In this document: positions 1 to 7,618 of the stretch, one piece after another
How the letters are laid out: every line of letters begins with the position of its first letter
Numbering within the stretch: position 1 is the first letter of the stretch
Source: Pseudomonadota bacterium
GTDB lineage: Bacteria > Pseudomonadota > Alphaproteobacteria > Rhizobiales > Xanthobacteraceae
Assembly: GCA_021779635.1 (NCBI GenBank)
Contig: JAJYAH010000068.1
Location: 3,042 to 15,574, forward strand
Direction of reading: 5' to 3'
DNA: 12,533 nucleotides
Program-made: the position numbers and the translations under genes
Notes under the pieces: generated by a model
Databases searched by the model: none
Seen by the model: the letters and a program-made list of their open reading frames with translations, nothing else
Told to the model about the DNA's origin: nothing

Positions 1-157
1 GTCCATAGCATCCCCAACCCTACGTTCGTGACGATCGCGAAACGCCCCTTTGTGTGGGCCGGGATGGCGCGAGTTGTAGAAGTGATTTGGGTGAAAATGG
101 AATGGAAATATTTTTGCAAGGGGGGACTGGACAGGGCAAATCGGCTTGATCCCGTTC
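1..157. other. Intergenic left edge, no gene supported
   Basis: No convincing coding region, RNA gene or repeat is visible here. A 62-codon open frame on the minus strand (20-208) has low-complexity composition, no recognisable domain and runs through the predicted terminator hairpin of the upstream operon, so I do not call it. The stretch includes a T-rich patch near 106-116 and a G-run at 120-126, without a pattern I can interpret. Confidence 0.5.
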
Positions 158-177
158 AATAAATCGCGCTGAGCGCG
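158..177 (-). terminator. Possible intrinsic terminator of the ABC-transporter operon
   Basis: On the minus strand a perfect 5-bp stem with a 3-nt loop (CGCGC-TCA-GCGCG, 177-165) is followed at once by ATTTATT (164-158). It lies about 65 nt past the stop codon of the last permease gene and no other gene intervenes. The stem is short and the T tract is interrupted, so this may be a weak or partly Rho-assisted terminator. Confidence 0.4.
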
Positions 178-241
178 CAGGGCAGATCAGCCCAGCGGAT
201 CGCGCCAACAGATTTTTTGGATGTTCATTTGTGGATTCAGC

Positions 242-1219
242 TTACTTTATTTTGGCTCGACCGCGGTCGAAAAGGCCGGTCAGCCCGCCGGGCAACAAGA
301 CGACGAACAGAGGCAATATCAGCCCCATGCCGAGAGCGCGCCAGTCCTGAAATTCCTTGAAACCTTCATCCGCGACCATCAGGACGACCGCGCCCACCAA
401 TGGGCCCCAGACGGACCCCATGCCGCCAACGACGATCATGGAGAGAAGGAACAAGAGCAGCGTGAATGAGAAGATGGTCGGCCCCACGACGCGAAAGTCG
501 GCGGCATAGACCGCGCCCGCGAGCGCCGTGAAAAAAGCCGATAGCGCGAAAATCCACAATTGATACTTGAACTGACTGATTCCACGCGACATCGCGTAAC
601 CCGGATTGTCGCGCAATGCCCGGAACGCAAGGCCGAGTGGACCGCGAATGACGATCACGGAAAAGCCGAAGGCGGCGGCAAGCAGCGTCAAGCCGAGAAA
701 ATAGTTCGCCACGATGAATTTCGACCCGAACAAATCACGAAAGCCGAGATCGCCGAACTTGCCGATGCCGCGCACGCCGCCGAACAGCGGCATGCAGCCG
801 CCTTCGTTGGTCGTGAAGCATTCGGTGTCGTTGATGATCAGGAGATAGATCACTTGCGCGATGGCGAGCGTGAGCAGCGCGACATAGGGGCCCTTGAGTC
901 GCAGGCAGGCCAGCCCGATCAGCATCGAGACGATGAGCGCCAGCACGGCCGAGGCCGGCATGGCGAGCCAGAGCGGCCAATGGAAGTAATAGCCGAGCAT
1001 CGCCGTGCCATAGGAGCCGCAGGCAAACAACGCCATCTGCGCGAGCGAGAAGATCCCGCCGACGCCGAGCACCAGGTTCCATTGTGTGACGACCGTTGCC
1101 CAGATGAAGAACACCGTCATCTGGGTGATGAGATAGCGCTCGGGAAAGACAAACGGCACGGCGCTCGCGCAGGCGAGCATCGCCACTCCCGCAATGAGGT
1201 CCCGGCGACCGGCGGTCAC
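242..1219 (-). CDS. HAAT/branched-chain amino acid-type ABC transporter permease, LivM-like
   Basis: This is an inner-membrane permease of 325 residues, one half of the membrane channel of the importer. It is strongly hydrophobic with about 8-10 membrane segments. Family landmarks are the GGIFSLAQMALFACGSYG stretch (residues 54-71), the ATPase-coupling loop around RGPLGLAFRALRDNPG (192-207), and the C-terminal VVGGMGSVWGPLVGA (263-277). The GTG start at 1219 overlaps the stop of the LivH-like gene by 4 nt (GTGA), implying translational coupling, and it is the last gene of the operon. One oddity is a pair of cysteines (C134, C142) in an extramembrane loop. The family is clear; the substrate cannot be read from the permease. 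It need not be a branched-chain amino acid, since this family also serves urea, amides and aromatic acids. Confidence 0.93.
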   Translation of the reverse strand: MTAGRRDLIAGVAMLACASAVPFVFPERYLITQMTVFFIWATVVTQWNLVLGVGGIFSLAQMALFACGSYGTAMLGYYFHWPLWLAMPASAVLALIVSMLIGLACLRLKGPYVALLTLAIAQVIYLLIINDTECFTTNEGGCMPLFGGVRGIGKFGDLGFRDLFGSKFIVANYFLGLTLLAAAFGFSVIVIRGPLGLAFRALRDNPGYAMSRGISQFKYQLWIFALSAFFTALAGAVYAADFRVVGPTIFSFTLLLFLLSMIVVGGMGSVWGPLVGAVVLMVADEGFKEFQDWRALGMGLILPLFVVLLPGGLTGLFDRGRAKIK

Positions 1220-2094
1220 AACCGCACCACCCGGCTCTTGCCGAAAATGCCTGAAGGCCGCCAGATCAGCACGGCGATCACCAGGAGCAACAGCAACGCG
1301 AAGCCAAAGCGAACGCCGAGCACATATTGGGTGGAAGCCTCGATCAGACCGATCACCACTGCTGCCGCGACGGCGCCATAGGTGTTGCCCAATCCTGCAA
1401 CGACACAGATGATAAACGCTTTGAGCATAGGATCGCCGCCCATCGTCGGCGACAGCGTCGCGAGCGAGCTGATCATGACACCCGAGAGGGCAGCGAGCGC
1501 CCCCGACAACGCCAGCACCTGCGCATAGACCCTGACGACATGCACGCCCATCAGCTGGGCGGCGTCGCGGCTTTGGGCCGTAGCGCGGATCGCACGGCCG
1601 GTGCGGCTGCGTTGCAACAGCAGAGCGACCAAAATCATCATCACGACAGCGACGGCCAGAATCGAGATATTCTGGTAGGGAACCAGAACAGCGCCGAGCT
1701 TGATTCCTCCGGCAATGTTGAGCGGTTGCGGCTTGGCGTAAGGGCCGAACAGCTTGAGCACGAGATTTTCAAACACGGCGCCAACGCCGATCGTGGCGAT
1801 GAATATGTTGGTTTCGAAGTTCTTCGAACTCAGCAACGGCCAGGCCGTGGCGACGAAAATCAGCAAGCCGACGGCCGCCCCCACGACCAGCGCCGCCAGA
1901 AAGCCGAACGCCGGCGGCCAGCCCAATTGCTGCGAGACTGCGTAAGCGGAATAGCCGCCAATGGTCAGGATGCCGCCATGCGCCATGTTCAGCATGTTGA
2001 GGGAGCCGTAGACCAGCGACAGCCCCACCGTCGAAATCGCGTACATGGCGCCGAGCGTCAGTCCGGAAACGACGATTTGAGTAAGGACGTCCAC
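1216..2094 (-). CDS. HAAT/branched-chain amino acid-type ABC transporter permease, LivH-like
   Basis: This is a 292-residue inner-membrane permease, the partner of the LivM-like protein. The N-terminal GLTLGAMYAISTVGLSLVYG (11-30) followed by LNMLNMAHGG is the classic LivH opening. The coupling loop is SRTGRAIRATAQSRDAAQLMG (163-183), and the C-terminal half holds VVAGLGNTYGAV (231-242). The start is GTG at 2094, supported by a strong GGGAGG ribosome binding site about 9 nt upstream that overlaps the end of the LivF-like gene; the gap between the two genes is only 5 nt. It overlaps the next gene by 4 nt. Length and motifs are normal for the family. Substrate is inferred only from the operon context. 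Confidence 0.94.
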   Translation of the reverse strand: MDVLTQIVVSGLTLGAMYAISTVGLSLVYGSLNMLNMAHGGILTIGGYSAYAVSQQLGWPPAFGFLAALVVGAAVGLLIFVATAWPLLSSKNFETNIFIATIGVGAVFENLVLKLFGPYAKPQPLNIAGGIKLGAVLVPYQNISILAVAVVMMILVALLLQRSRTGRAIRATAQSRDAAQLMGVHVVRVYAQVLALSGALAALSGVMISSLATLSPTMGGDPMLKAFIICVVAGLGNTYGAVAAAVVIGLIEASTQYVLGVRFGFALLLLLVIAVLIWRPSGIFGKSRVVRL

Positions 2095-2099
2095 GACCG

Positions 2100-2819
2100 T
2101 CAGCCTCCCAGATAGGTTTGCAGGACTTCAGGACGCTGCATCAATTCCGATCCGCTCCCCGACCAGACGAAGTGACCATTGTCCAGGAGATAGACGCGAT
2201 CCGCGCGATCAAAGATGCGGGCCGCGTTCTCCTCGACCAGCACGATCGTGCGCCCGCTTGCCCTGAGGCGGTCGATGAGTTCGTAGATCTGGTCGATCAC
2301 GATCGGGGCCAGTCCCAGCGATGGCTCGTCGAGCATCAGAACCTTGCCGCCGCTCATCAGGCCGCGCCCGATCCCCGTCATCCGGCGCTCGCCGCCGGAC
2401 AAGGTGGAAGCGATCTGCCCCTGACGCTCGCGCAGTTTGGGAAGCAGTTGAAACACCTCCTCCAGGCGGACGCTGGCTTGCGCGGCGGCCTCAGGCAGAT
2501 AGGCGCCCATCAGAAGATTTTCTCGCACCGTCATGTCGGGAAACAAGAGATCGCCCTGCGGCACGTGCACGATACCGGCCGCGACGATCTGATCCGCCCG
2601 TCGATGCGTCAGATCGAGGCCGGCGAGCGTGATCGAGCCTCCGCTTGCGGACAAAAGGCCGGAAATGGTCTTCAGCAGCGTGGTCTTGCCATGCCCGTTG
2701 GGTCCGACAACCGCAATGAACTCCCCCGCGCCGACTTCCAGCGACAGGCCGGCGAGCACATTGAGTCCCTTGTACCCCGCCGACAGGTTCTCAATCGCAA
2801 GCAGCGGCGGCGCCATCAC
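2100..2819 (-). CDS. HAAT-type ABC transporter ATP-binding protein, LivF-like
   Basis: This is a cytoplasmic ATPase of 239 residues that powers the importer with the LivG-like subunit. Visible motifs are Walker A GPNGHGKTT (39-47), Q-loop Q88 (VPQGD), a canonical signature LSGGE (140-144), and Walker B LMLDEP (161-166, D164 and E165). The switch position reads VEEN, where LivF proteins usually have VEQN rather than histidine. The GTG at 2819 overlaps the LivG-like stop by 4 nt. An ATG directly follows it at 2816 and would also couple (TGATG), so the start is uncertain by one codon. An AAAGG-type ribosome binding site fits the GTG better. It carries a complete signature motif, unlike its LivG-like partner. 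Confidence 0.95.
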   Translation of the reverse strand: MMAPPLLAIENLSAGYKGLNVLAGLSLEVGAGEFIAVVGPNGHGKTTLLKTISGLLSASGGSITLAGLDLTHRRADQIVAAGIVHVPQGDLLFPDMTVRENLLMGAYLPEAAAQASVRLEEVFQLLPKLRERQGQIASTLSGGERRMTGIGRGLMSGGKVLMLDEPSLGLAPIVIDQIYELIDRLRASGRTIVLVEENAARIFDRADRVYLLDNGHFVWSGSGSELMQRPEVLQTYLGG

Positions 2820-3613
2820 GGCTGCGCCTTTGCGTCGAACTGCGCCTTCAGGCGCGACGATGCGCCGGCGCCGAGATAGACGTCCACGACTTTGGCGTCG
2901 CTCGCGAGCCCCTCCGGAGGCCCTTCGTATATCTTCTCGCCGTGGTGCATGATCATGACCCGAGACGAAAGCCGCGTCAGAAATCGCATCACATGCTCGA
3001 TGAGAACAATCGTAACGCCGCGCCTTCGCACATTCTCGACGACCTCAATCACCCGATCGATTTCCCTCGGCGTCAGGCCGCCAGCCGGCTCGTCCATCAA
3101 CAACAGCTTTGGGGCCGCCGCCATGGCGCTGGCGATCATCAACAATTTGCGCTCCAGGATAGGCAAGGTTTCAGTTAAAGCAGCGCCAACATCCGTGAGC
3201 CCGACCAGCGCGAGAACGTCGGCCGTCGTTTCGCGGGATCGCTTGTCGAGGCGCAGGCCCGGCCAAAGACGGTTGGCCGCGCCGAATTGCGCGGCGGCCA
3301 AGACGGTTTCCGCAACCGTCATGCTGTCAAAGCCCGCATTGAGCTGGAAGGTCCGCAATATGCCTTCGTGACAGACGCGTTCGGGAGCAAGCCTCGCGAC
3401 ATCTCGGCCTTCGAACAGGATCTCGCCCTCACTCGCGGGGTTCAAACCGGAAATCATTTCGAACAGCGTCGTTTTGCCGGCGCCGTTGGGTCCGCCAATG
3501 CCGAGAATTTCGCCCTCGGCGACGTCGAAACTCAAATCCTTGACCGCCGCCAGCGCGCCGAAATACTTCGACAGGTTCCTGCATTGCAGAAGGGGCGCGC
3601 CGGCGGCGTTCAT
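2816..3613 (-). CDS. HAAT-type ABC transporter ATP-binding protein, LivG-like, with degenerate signature motif
   Basis: This is the 265-residue cytoplasmic ATPase partner of the LivF-like subunit. Walker A GPNGAGKTT (41-49), Q-loop Q90 (RTFQ), Walker B LLLMDEP (170-176, D174/E175) and the switch histidine H207 (LIEH) are intact. The signature motif is not: where LivG proteins normally have a form of LS/PYGQQR, this one reads LPILERK (150-156), with neither the glycine nor the glutamine. That predicts one consensus and one degenerate ATP site in the heterodimer. The ATG at 3613 follows the binding-protein stop by 6 nt with no strong ribosome binding site, so translation is probably coupled. 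A C-terminal tail of about 20 residues (246-265) extends beyond the usual VVDVYLG ending. Confidence 0.93.
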   Translation of the reverse strand: MNAAGAPLLQCRNLSKYFGALAAVKDLSFDVAEGEILGIGGPNGAGKTTLFEMISGLNPASEGEILFEGRDVARLAPERVCHEGILRTFQLNAGFDSMTVAETVLAAAQFGAANRLWPGLRLDKRSRETTADVLALVGLTDVGAALTETLPILERKLLMIASAMAAAPKLLLMDEPAGGLTPREIDRVIEVVENVRRRGVTIVLIEHVMRFLTRLSSRVMIMHHGEKIYEGPPEGLASDAKVVDVYLGAGASSRLKAQFDAKAQP

Positions 3614-3619
3614 CGGCGG

Positions 3620-4951
3620 CTATGCTTTGATCCAGGGCGGCGTCATGAACTTGCCGGTCGCATAGAGTTCCGGACCGATCAGGGCCGGCCCCTTTTTGAA
3701 GTCCTGAATCTGCAGGAATTGATGCGGCATCCCCAGCGACGGATCCTTGGTCTGCGCGGGATATTGATAGGCGGCCTGCTCGCCCGGAATAAACCTCGTC
3801 GTCCCGCAGACCCCGCGATGGATCATGGCGCGCATCCGGTCGGCCACCTTGCGATTTTGCGTATCGTTGCCCGGCTCCCCCGTGCCGCCAGCCATGGCCG
3901 CAGCCGCGGCCCAGATATACGCGCCATCATAGGGCTGGCATCCCGAAAGGTGCCCCGCGTTCGGGCCGAATTTGGCCTTGTAGCGTTTCTCGAAATCGTT
4001 TCCGATTTCGTCTTGCAGGGCTGCGATCACGGTGGCGTAAAGCACGCCATTGACGGCCTCCTTGCCGACGTCGCGGAACGCGGGAATGGACGGCCCGTAC
4101 TGCATATAGACCAGGCTCGGGGTCGGATTGCGAACAAACTGGATCATGAACTGCGCGAGATCGCCGGGATAGAAATGCGTAATCACGATGAGGCCCGGAG
4201 GATCTTGCCGGATCTTCGCGAGCGTCGGGCCCCATTCCGAAATCGGCACGTTGACCGTCTCGAACAGGCTGACCTTCCAGCCATATTGACCGGACTTGTC
4301 CTTCACCGCATTGGCGATATTCACACTATAGACGCCGGCGCTGGTGATGATCGCGACCTTGTCGTTGGCGGGCTTCCACTGACCGCTCGCGGAAAGCGCC
4401 TTGAGGTAGTCGAGCAGCCCCGAGCCATACCAGAACTCGGCGGGATCGCCCTGGAAGGAGCCGAAATATTTCTTCGGATTTGATTTGATCAGATTATTGT
4501 GCGCGATCGTGGTGTCATAATGCACATAGATGATCCCGGAATCGGCGATCACATCCTGGATCACGGCGCCCGAGCCGACATTGTAGCCATTGATGACCGC
4601 GTGAACGGAACGGCGATCGATCAGCCGCTGAACGGCCTGGACGTTGGTGGCGTCGCCCATTTGCACGGTATCTTCGAAATAGGGTTCGAGCGGACGGCCC
4701 AGAATACCGCCCAGCGCGTTGATTTCCTCGCACGCCAGCGTGAGCCCGTTCTTGAACTCGACGCCGTCCGCGGCGGCGAAGTCGGTGAGCGGAGCAGCCT
4801 GTCCGACCGGAATGGCGGCGCCAGCAGCGCGGGCGCCGTCGTTGATACTTGCGAGCACCGCCGCGCCGCCACTGAGCGCCGCCGCGCCGCCGGTCAGAAA
4901 AGACCGTCTGCTGGGAATGATATTCGGTTTCTTGATATCGGATCGAGACAT
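3620..4951 (-). CDS. Tat-exported periplasmic substrate-binding protein of HAAT ABC transporter (Peripla_BP type)
   Basis: This 443-residue protein captures the substrate in the periplasm and delivers it to the LivHMGF-like complex. The N terminus has a twin-arginine motif SRRSFLTGG (14-22), then an Ala/Gly-rich hydrophobic segment and a likely cleavage near ARA-AG (residues 40-44). The mature part begins IPVGQAAPLTDFAAADG and continues with the two-lobed fold of Liv/amide/urea-type receptors (for example FKNGLTLACEEINALGGILGR, YFEDT, QPYDGAYIWAAA). I start at the ATG 4951 because GGAGGAGGAA (4964-4955) is a near-ideal ribosome binding site. A GTG at 4966 is in frame but would translate that site as MEEEV. 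It resembles amide/urea-class receptors more than classical LivK, but the ligand is unknown. It sits 21 nt after the amidohydrolase gene. Confidence 0.92.
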   Translation of the reverse strand: MSRSDIKKPNIIPSRRSFLTGGAAALSGGAAVLASINDGARAAGAAIPVGQAAPLTDFAAADGVEFKNGLTLACEEINALGGILGRPLEPYFEDTVQMGDATNVQAVQRLIDRRSVHAVINGYNVGSGAVIQDVIADSGIIYVHYDTTIAHNNLIKSNPKKYFGSFQGDPAEFWYGSGLLDYLKALSASGQWKPANDKVAIITSAGVYSVNIANAVKDKSGQYGWKVSLFETVNVPISEWGPTLAKIRQDPPGLIVITHFYPGDLAQFMIQFVRNPTPSLVYMQYGPSIPAFRDVGKEAVNGVLYATVIAALQDEIGNDFEKRYKAKFGPNAGHLSGCQPYDGAYIWAAAAAMAGGTGEPGNDTQNRKVADRMRAMIHRGVCGTTRFIPGEQAAYQYPAQTKDPSLGMPHQFLQIQDFKKGPALIGPELYATGKFMTPPWIKA

Positions 4952-4972
4952 GACTTCCTCCTCCACTATCGC

Positions 4973-6073
4973 CTAGGGTAAATTTTCGATCTGTCGTGCG
5001 GCTCGCGCGATGGCCTCGGCCTGATGCGGTTGCAGCGCCTGCTGTCCCCAATTGGCCATCAGCGGCGCCCAAATGTCTTCGATCGACGTGCGCACGCCGG
5101 ACATTTCCTCGAGCACGGCGAGGCCGCAATACGGGACGTAACTTTCGGAATAACCGCCCTCGTGCACCATCACGAGCTTGCCGCCGCACAGCTCGCCCGC
5201 CGCCGTCAACAACAGGCGCGTCATGTCGCGATAGCCGTCGCTGGACACCATCATGCGCCCCAGGGGATCAACGCCGGCCGCGTCGAAGCCGCTTGGAACC
5301 ACAATCAGTTCCGGCCTGTAGCGCTGCAGCGCCGGGATCACGACGCGGCGCAGGGCCTCGACATAGGCCCCGTTCCCGCATCCAGGCGGCAAGGGAACGT
5401 TGATGTTGAATCCTTTGCCTTCGGCCTCGCCGTTCTCCTCGCAGCTTCCGGAGTCCGCCGGAAACAGATTGTCCTGATGCAATGAGATCGTCAGCACACT
5501 GGGGTCACGATAGAACATCGCCTGGGTGCCATTGCCGTGGTGCACGTCCCAATCGACGGTTGCGATGCGCTTGAGGCCGTAGGTCGCCTGAGCGTGCCGG
5601 ATCGCGACGCCGACATTTCCGAACAGGCAAAAGCCCATGCCGAGGTCGGGGACGGCATGATGTCCGGGAGGGCGCACCAGCGCGTAAGCATTCTTCACTT
5701 CGCCGCGCATGACGGCATCCAACGCACAAATCGCGCCGCCGGCGGAGAGCAACGCGATCTCGAAGCTGCCGCGACCGAATGGCGACAGGTAGCTGGCGTC
5801 ACCTCCCCCGGTCGCGCTCATGGCCTTGATCTTTTCGATATGCGCTCGGGTGTGGACGCGTTCGATTTCGTATTCGGTGGCGGGGCGCGGCTTAAGGACC
5901 TTCAGATGATCGATCAGACCGCTGACTTCGACAAGATTACGGAAGCGACGCTTCGATTCGGGGTTTTCGTACGGCGTACCGGGTTGCACGCCAAGGCCTG
6001 GCGGAAGCACGCCCGCCGAGGCGCCTGTGTCGTGCCACATATAGAGCTCGTGACTGAGCCAACCCGTCGTCAT
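4973..6073 (-). CDS. Class II histone deacetylase-like zinc amidohydrolase (candidate acetylpolyamine/acylamine amidohydrolase)
   Basis: This 366-residue cytoplasmic enzyme belongs to the arginase/deacetylase fold and should hydrolyse an N-acetyl or N-acyl amide to a free amine and carboxylate. All catalytic landmarks are present: RPPGHHA with tandem H138/H139, DWDVHHGNGT with D174 and zinc ligands D176/H178, SGFDA with zinc ligand D264, and EGGY with the transition-state tyrosine Y308. The opening (YMWHDTG, then NPESKRRFRNLVEVSG) resembles bacterial class II enzymes such as the Alcaligenes/Bordetella HDAH, recognised from memory. The bacterium has no histones in the eukaryotic sense, so the substrate is probably a small molecule. 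Its place between an aminotransferase and an importer favours an acylated amine brought in from outside. It follows the aminotransferase by 48 nt and precedes the binding protein by 21 nt. Confidence 0.92.
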   Translation of the reverse strand: MTTGWLSHELYMWHDTGASAGVLPPGLGVQPGTPYENPESKRRFRNLVEVSGLIDHLKVLKPRPATEYEIERVHTRAHIEKIKAMSATGGGDASYLSPFGRGSFEIALLSAGGAICALDAVMRGEVKNAYALVRPPGHHAVPDLGMGFCLFGNVGVAIRHAQATYGLKRIATVDWDVHHGNGTQAMFYRDPSVLTISLHQDNLFPADSGSCEENGEAEGKGFNINVPLPPGCGNGAYVEALRRVVIPALQRYRPELIVVPSGFDAAGVDPLGRMMVSSDGYRDMTRLLLTAAGELCGGKLVMVHEGGYSESYVPYCGLAVLEEMSGVRTSIEDIWAPLMANWGQQALQPHQAEAIARAARQIENLP

Positions 6074-6121
6074 TGCCGTCGCCCCCGATCGCGCTGTGGC
6101 GCAAGCCCTATCTCAAATCTC

Positions 6122-7489
6122 TCATTCAACTGCCGATATCGCGCCTGCGAACGTTTCCACGATGACGTCCGCGTGCTCCTTCTTGAGCGTCAACGGCGGG
6201 GAGATGATGAAGGTGTCCGCCAGGTTACGGATCAACACGCCCTTTTCCACGCAACGCTCCCAGATCCTCGCTCCAAATCCCTCAGCGAGGTCGAACGGTT
6301 GCTTTGTCTTCTTGTCGGCGACCAGCTCAATCCCGATCATGAGTCCCAGACCCCTGACGTCGCCGATGTTGCGATGGCGCGGCTCCAATTCCTTCAGCCG
6401 GCCCAGGAGATATTTGCCAACTTCTGCCGCGTTGGCCGGCAGGTTTTCCTGCTCGACGATGCGCAGGTTCGCGAGCGCCGCCGCGCAGGCCAGGGGATGG
6501 CCAGCATAGGTGTTGCCATGCATGAAGGCGCGCGGCGTGAATTCATTGTTGTCATCGGAATCGAACGCCGCCGCCACGCGCGCGTTGATCATCGTGGCTC
6601 CCAACGGCACATAGCCGCTGTTGATGCCTTTTGCGAAAACCATGATGTCCGGCTTAACCCCGTGCGTGCGGCAGCCGAACATGGTGCCAGACCGCCCAAA
6701 GCCGGTCACCACTTCATCGGAGATCATCAGAACGCCGTGCCGGTCGCAGATCTTGCGCACCAGGGGCCAGAAATTCGGAGGCGGAACAATGACGCCGCCC
6801 GCGCCTTGAATTGGCTCGGCGATAAATGCCGCGACCGTGTTTGGCCCCTGATAGATGATCTCCCGCTCCAGGAGTTCGGCGCAGATACGGCCGAGCTCCA
6901 GCGGATCGCTGGTGAAGGGATTGCGATAGAGGTAGGGCGTCTCGACCTGGAAAAAGCCCTGCAACAAAGGCTCATATTGTTCGCGATACGCCGTCTTGCC
7001 GTTGAGCGAGAGCGCGCCGAGCGTCACGCCGTGATAGGCCTGTTGCAGCGAAATGAATTTGGTCCGTTCCGGCTTTTGCGACAGCCGCCAGAATTGCCGC
7101 GTCAGCTTGATCGCCGCTTCGACCGCCTCGGAGCCGCCCGAAGAATAAAATACCCGCTTCATGCCCTCAGGCGCCGTCAGCCGGCACAGCAATTCGGCGA
7201 GCTCGATCATCGGCATGGTCGCGGTATTGCCGAACATCGAATAGAAGCTCAGCTTGTCGAGCTGTTCAACGATGGCCTGCTTGATCTCCGGCCGCCCATG
7301 GCCGGCATTGACGTTCCATAGCCCGCCCTGGCCGTCGATATAACGCTTGCCGCGCCCGTCCATGACATAGACGCCCTCACCGCCCTCGATGCAGAGCGGC
7401 GGATGCTTCGCCAGAAAATTGGCGTTCGCGAACGGATAGACGATGTCCTTGGTAAGCCTGTCGTTTGCCAGACGCATCTCGTTTTGCAT
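6122..7489 (-). CDS. Class III PLP-dependent aminotransferase (omega-amino acid/amine:pyruvate type)
   Basis: This 455-residue cytoplasmic enzyme transfers an amino group, probably from a terminal amine or omega-amino acid to pyruvate or another keto acid, with PLP as cofactor. Visible features are YIDGQGGLWNVNAGHGRPE (50-68), where the GLWN and GHGR elements are typical of omega-transaminases, the phosphate-binding SSGGSEA (116-122), the EPIQGAGG stretch (225-232), PLP-ring aspartate D258 in SDEV, the Schiff-base lysine K287 in FAKGINSGYVPLGA, and HGNTYAGHPLACAAALAN (324-341). The ATG at 7489 has GGGAG about 8 nt upstream. It is the first gene of the operon, next to the divergent TetR regulator. 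Substrate specificity cannot be fixed from motifs; putrescine-like diamines, beta-alanine-like or taurine-like compounds are all possible. Confidence 0.93.
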   Translation of the reverse strand: MQNEMRLANDRLTKDIVYPFANANFLAKHPPLCIEGGEGVYVMDGRGKRYIDGQGGLWNVNAGHGRPEIKQAIVEQLDKLSFYSMFGNTATMPMIELAELLCRLTAPEGMKRVFYSSGGSEAVEAAIKLTRQFWRLSQKPERTKFISLQQAYHGVTLGALSLNGKTAYREQYEPLLQGFFQVETPYLYRNPFTSDPLELGRICAELLEREIIYQGPNTVAAFIAEPIQGAGGVIVPPPNFWPLVRKICDRHGVLMISDEVVTGFGRSGTMFGCRTHGVKPDIMVFAKGINSGYVPLGATMINARVAAAFDSDDNNEFTPRAFMHGNTYAGHPLACAAALANLRIVEQENLPANAAEVGKYLLGRLKELEPRHRNIGDVRGLGLMIGIELVADKKTKQPFDLAEGFGARIWERCVEKGVLIRNLADTFIISPPLTLKKEHADVIVETFAGAISAVE

Positions 7490-7559
7490 GGGACAATCTC
7501 CCGTTCCAGGGCCAACGTTTCTTGCCGGCTCCGCAAATTAGGCCGCCGTCGTTTGCGAC

Positions 7560-7589
7560 AGGATATGTCCATCACGCCGTTTTGGTCAA
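7560..7589 (-). promoter_or_regulatory. Predicted sigma-70-type promoter of the seven-gene operon
   Basis: On the minus strand TTGACC (7589-7584) is separated by 18 nt from TATCCT (7565-7560). This gives a leader of about 60-65 nt before the aminotransferase ATG at 7489. The -35 hexamer lies inside the first operator dyad, so a bound TetR dimer would block RNA polymerase. The prediction rests on sequence resemblance only. Confidence 0.5.
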
Positions 7590-7618
7590 GCGACCAAATA
7601 TGGTCGAATGACCAAATT
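7581..7618. promoter_or_regulatory. Tandem palindromic operator, probably for the adjacent TetR regulator
   Basis: There are two dyads, 18 bp centre to centre. The first is TTTGGTC-AAGC-GACCAAA (7581-7598, perfect 7-bp arms). The second is AATATGGTC-GAAT-GACCAAATT (7597-7618, one mismatched pair in 9-bp arms, sharing two bases with the first). The half-sites GGTC/GACC alternate at 7584, 7592, 7602 and 7610, so a third dyad, GACCA-AATA-TGGTC, lies between the outer two. An isolated matching half-site TTTGGTC occurs at 7640-7646, closer to the regulator gene. The array could hold two TetR dimers and control both divergent transcripts, repressing the operon and autoregulating tetR. Confidence 0.75.

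Noticed and set aside
20..208. 62-codon minus-strand open frame after the last permease gene
   Set aside because: It has no ribosome binding site or domain, and it spans the predicted terminator stem.
560..2879. Long plus-strand open frames opposite the permease and LivF-like genes
   Set aside because: They have the same compositional bias (R/H/D/Q rich), no start signals and no domains, and they overlap clear membrane-protein and ATPase genes.
3287..4483. 398-codon open frame on the plus strand opposite the binding protein and LivG-like gene
   Set aside because: It is an antisense shadow with no recognisable motif and overlaps two firmly identified genes.
5537..7321. 594-codon open frame on the plus strand antisense to the aminotransferase and amidohydrolase genes
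   Set aside because: Both opposite-strand genes have complete conserved catalytic motifs. The antisense translation is rich in R, H, D and Q with no domain, as expected from GC-rich codon shadows.
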